A stretch of 64,000 nucleotides of DNA from Leucaena leucocephala (lineage: Eukaryota > Streptophyta > Magnoliopsida > Fabales > Fabaceae). The notes under the pieces are model-generated. The model was not told where the DNA came from and did not search any database. It was given only the letters and a program-made list of their open reading frames with translations. The translations under genes and the position numbers were made by a program. Shown here piece after piece: positions 62,751 through 64,000 of this stretch (position 1 is its first letter; each line of letters begins with the position of its first letter). The stretch spans positions 14,491,685-14,555,684 of the forward strand of contig CM073570.1 of the NCBI GenBank assembly GCA_037074615.1. Direction: 5' to 3'.

Positions 62751-63270
62751 ATGAATTAGGAATGAGATCAAAATATGGAGAATGAAGAAATGTTATTAAA
62801 TTTGAGAGACTTGGTGAAGAGGGGGGGTTGGGTTTCAGAAATTGAAGAATTGATAAAGTTTGATGACTGACTATCTTCTCTTTCTAAAATACTATATTTT
62901 TCTGGTGGAAGAAATAAGTAATAGAAAATGAATTAGAAAGAGGATCAAAATCTGGAGAATGAAAGAAGGTTATTAAATTTGAGAGATTTGGTGAAGAAAG
63001 GAGAGAGAGGTTGAGTTTTAGAAATTGAAGAATTGACACAATTGGGTGACTAACTATTTTCTCCCTCTAAAATACTCTATTTTTCTAGTGGAAGAAATAA
63101 GTAAATATAAAATGAATTAGGAAGAGGATCAAAATTTGAAAAATGAAAGAAGGTTATTAAATTTGAGAGATTTGGAGAAGAAGGAAGAGAGGGGTTGGGT
63201 TTCAGAAACTAAATAAAGAATTGACACAGTTTAATGATTGACCATCTTCTTCATTTGAAATACTCTATTT
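62751..63270 (+). repeat. Three ~180-bp tandem repeats
   Basis: Units start at about 62,751, 62,928 and 63,112 (ATGAATTAGG/A), with periods of 177 and 184 bases. Shared text includes GAGGATCAAAATCTGGAG, GGTTATTAAATTTGAGAGA and ATACTCTATTTTTCT. A partial copy sits at 36,594-36,698 in the first element, also directly before a 21-bp array. Confidence 0.9.
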
Positions 63271-63279
63271 TTCTATGTC

Positions 63280-64000
63280 ATTGTTGAAGTTGTAAATCCC
63301 ATTATTGAAGATGCAAATCTCATTAGCAATAAGTTGCAATTTCAGTTGTAAACGTTATTGCAAGAGTTATAAATGTCATTAGACTAGTTGCAAATGACAT
63401 TACAGGAATTGCAGGTACCATTGTGGGAATTCCAGATTCTATTATGAGAGTTATAAATACCATTGGTAAAGTTATAAATCTCATTATGGAAGTGACAAAT
63501 ACTAGTGGGAGTTACAAATACCATTGATAAACTTGCAAATATCATTGGCAAAGTTGCAAATACAATTGTGTAAGTTATAAATATTATTGGCAAAGTTGCT
63601 TCTCCTCCATTGTGAGAGTTGCAAATACTATTAGCAAAATTACAAATATCATTATGAGAGTTGAAAATACTATTGGCAAATTTATGAATCCCATTGGCAA
63701 AGTTGCTTCTTCTCCATTGTATGAGTTATAAATATCATTATGAGAGTTATAAATACTATTGGTAAAGTTATAAATCCTATTGTGGAAGTGACAAATACCA
63801 GTAGGAGTTATAAATACTATTGACAAACTTATAAATACCATTGAAAAAGTTATAAATATTATTGTGGGAGTTGCAAATACTATTGATAAAGTTATTAATC
63901 CAATTGGTAAAGTTACTTTTTCTCCGTTGTGAGAGTTGCAAATATCATTGGTAAAGTTACAAATCCTATTGTGGAAGTGGCAAACACCAGTAGGAGTTAC
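63280..64000 (+). repeat. 21-bp minisatellite array, second element
   Basis: About 33 degenerate units (GTTGCAAATACCATTG-like) run to the window end. Longer units recur: AAAGTTGCTTCTCCTCCATT at ~63,592, a variant at ~63,700 and another at ~63,912. A GTGGAAGTGACAAATACCAG block recurs at ~63,480, ~63,780 and ~63,970, showing higher-order structure. The minus strand is open in long stretches. Confidence 0.88.

Larger units (their letters stand above)
62284..64000 (+). mobile_element. Second MULE of the same family, left end only
   Basis: From about 62,284 (GAGAAAAAAACAAC) to ~62,440 the sequence matches the left TIR of the 31.6-kb element: GAATATCTAAAATGACATAT, TTGTAAATTTGAGTAAAAAG, AAATTACCCTTGAAAGTATT. 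It then carries three ~180-bp tandem units and the 21-bp array, and runs off the window. The right TIR and target duplication are not visible. No gene capture is seen in this part; a stretch near 62,520-62,640 is unidentified. Confidence 0.75.

Overview
The window is AT-rich plant nuclear DNA, clearly from a eudicot. The genes are split by short GT-AG introns, and the families are plant ones: an R2R3-MYB, a DREB-type AP2/ERF, a plant GT47 exostosin, and captured pieces of SCAB1 and of a plant deoxynucleoside kinase. SINEs, hAT MITEs, LTR elements and a Mutator-like element fill the gaps. The species cannot be named from the sequence.

Layout. (1) 1.6-7.5 kb, plus strand: a 15-exon gene for a 431-aa multi-zinc-finger protein (HIT, CCHC knuckle and UBP-like modules). 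(2) 10.5-11.2 kb, plus strand: a single-coding-exon LENG1/CIR_N-type gene. (3) 12.38-14.63 kb, minus strand: a short non-autonomous LTR retrotransposon with a broken gag and no polymerase. (4) 16.4-20.0 kb, minus strand: a ten-exon AIM24-family gene (281 aa). (5) 24.4-27.4 kb, plus strand: a four-exon GT47 exostosin-like glycosyltransferase (546 aa) with a minimal uORF overlapping its start. (6) 28.2-29.4 kb, minus strand: a three-exon R2R3-MYB with the bHLH-binding motif. (7) 31,628-41,256: a complete 9.6-kb Mutator-like element with ~160-bp terminal inverted repeats and a perfect 9-bp target duplication. It carries broken copies of SCAB1 (plus strand) and deoxynucleoside kinase (minus strand), a nested ~1.8-kb LTR, and long arrays of a 21-bp minisatellite. 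(8) 41.3-57.2 kb: an AT-rich gene desert with SINEs and a small hAT element. (9) 57.3-57.8 kb, minus strand: an intronless DREB A-4-like AP2/ERF gene whose promoter region carries a 780-bp hAT MITE. (10) 62.28 kb to the right edge: the left end of a second element of the same Mutator-like family, with the same 21-bp array.

The genes look like independent housekeeping and regulatory loci, not one pathway. The most unusual feature is the Mutator-like family. It combines genomic gene capture (introns retained) with a mobile 21-bp (7-codon) minisatellite that stays open in several reading frames. All five spliced gene models were joined by eye from splice signals and reading phase. Each closes exactly in frame to a stop codon.
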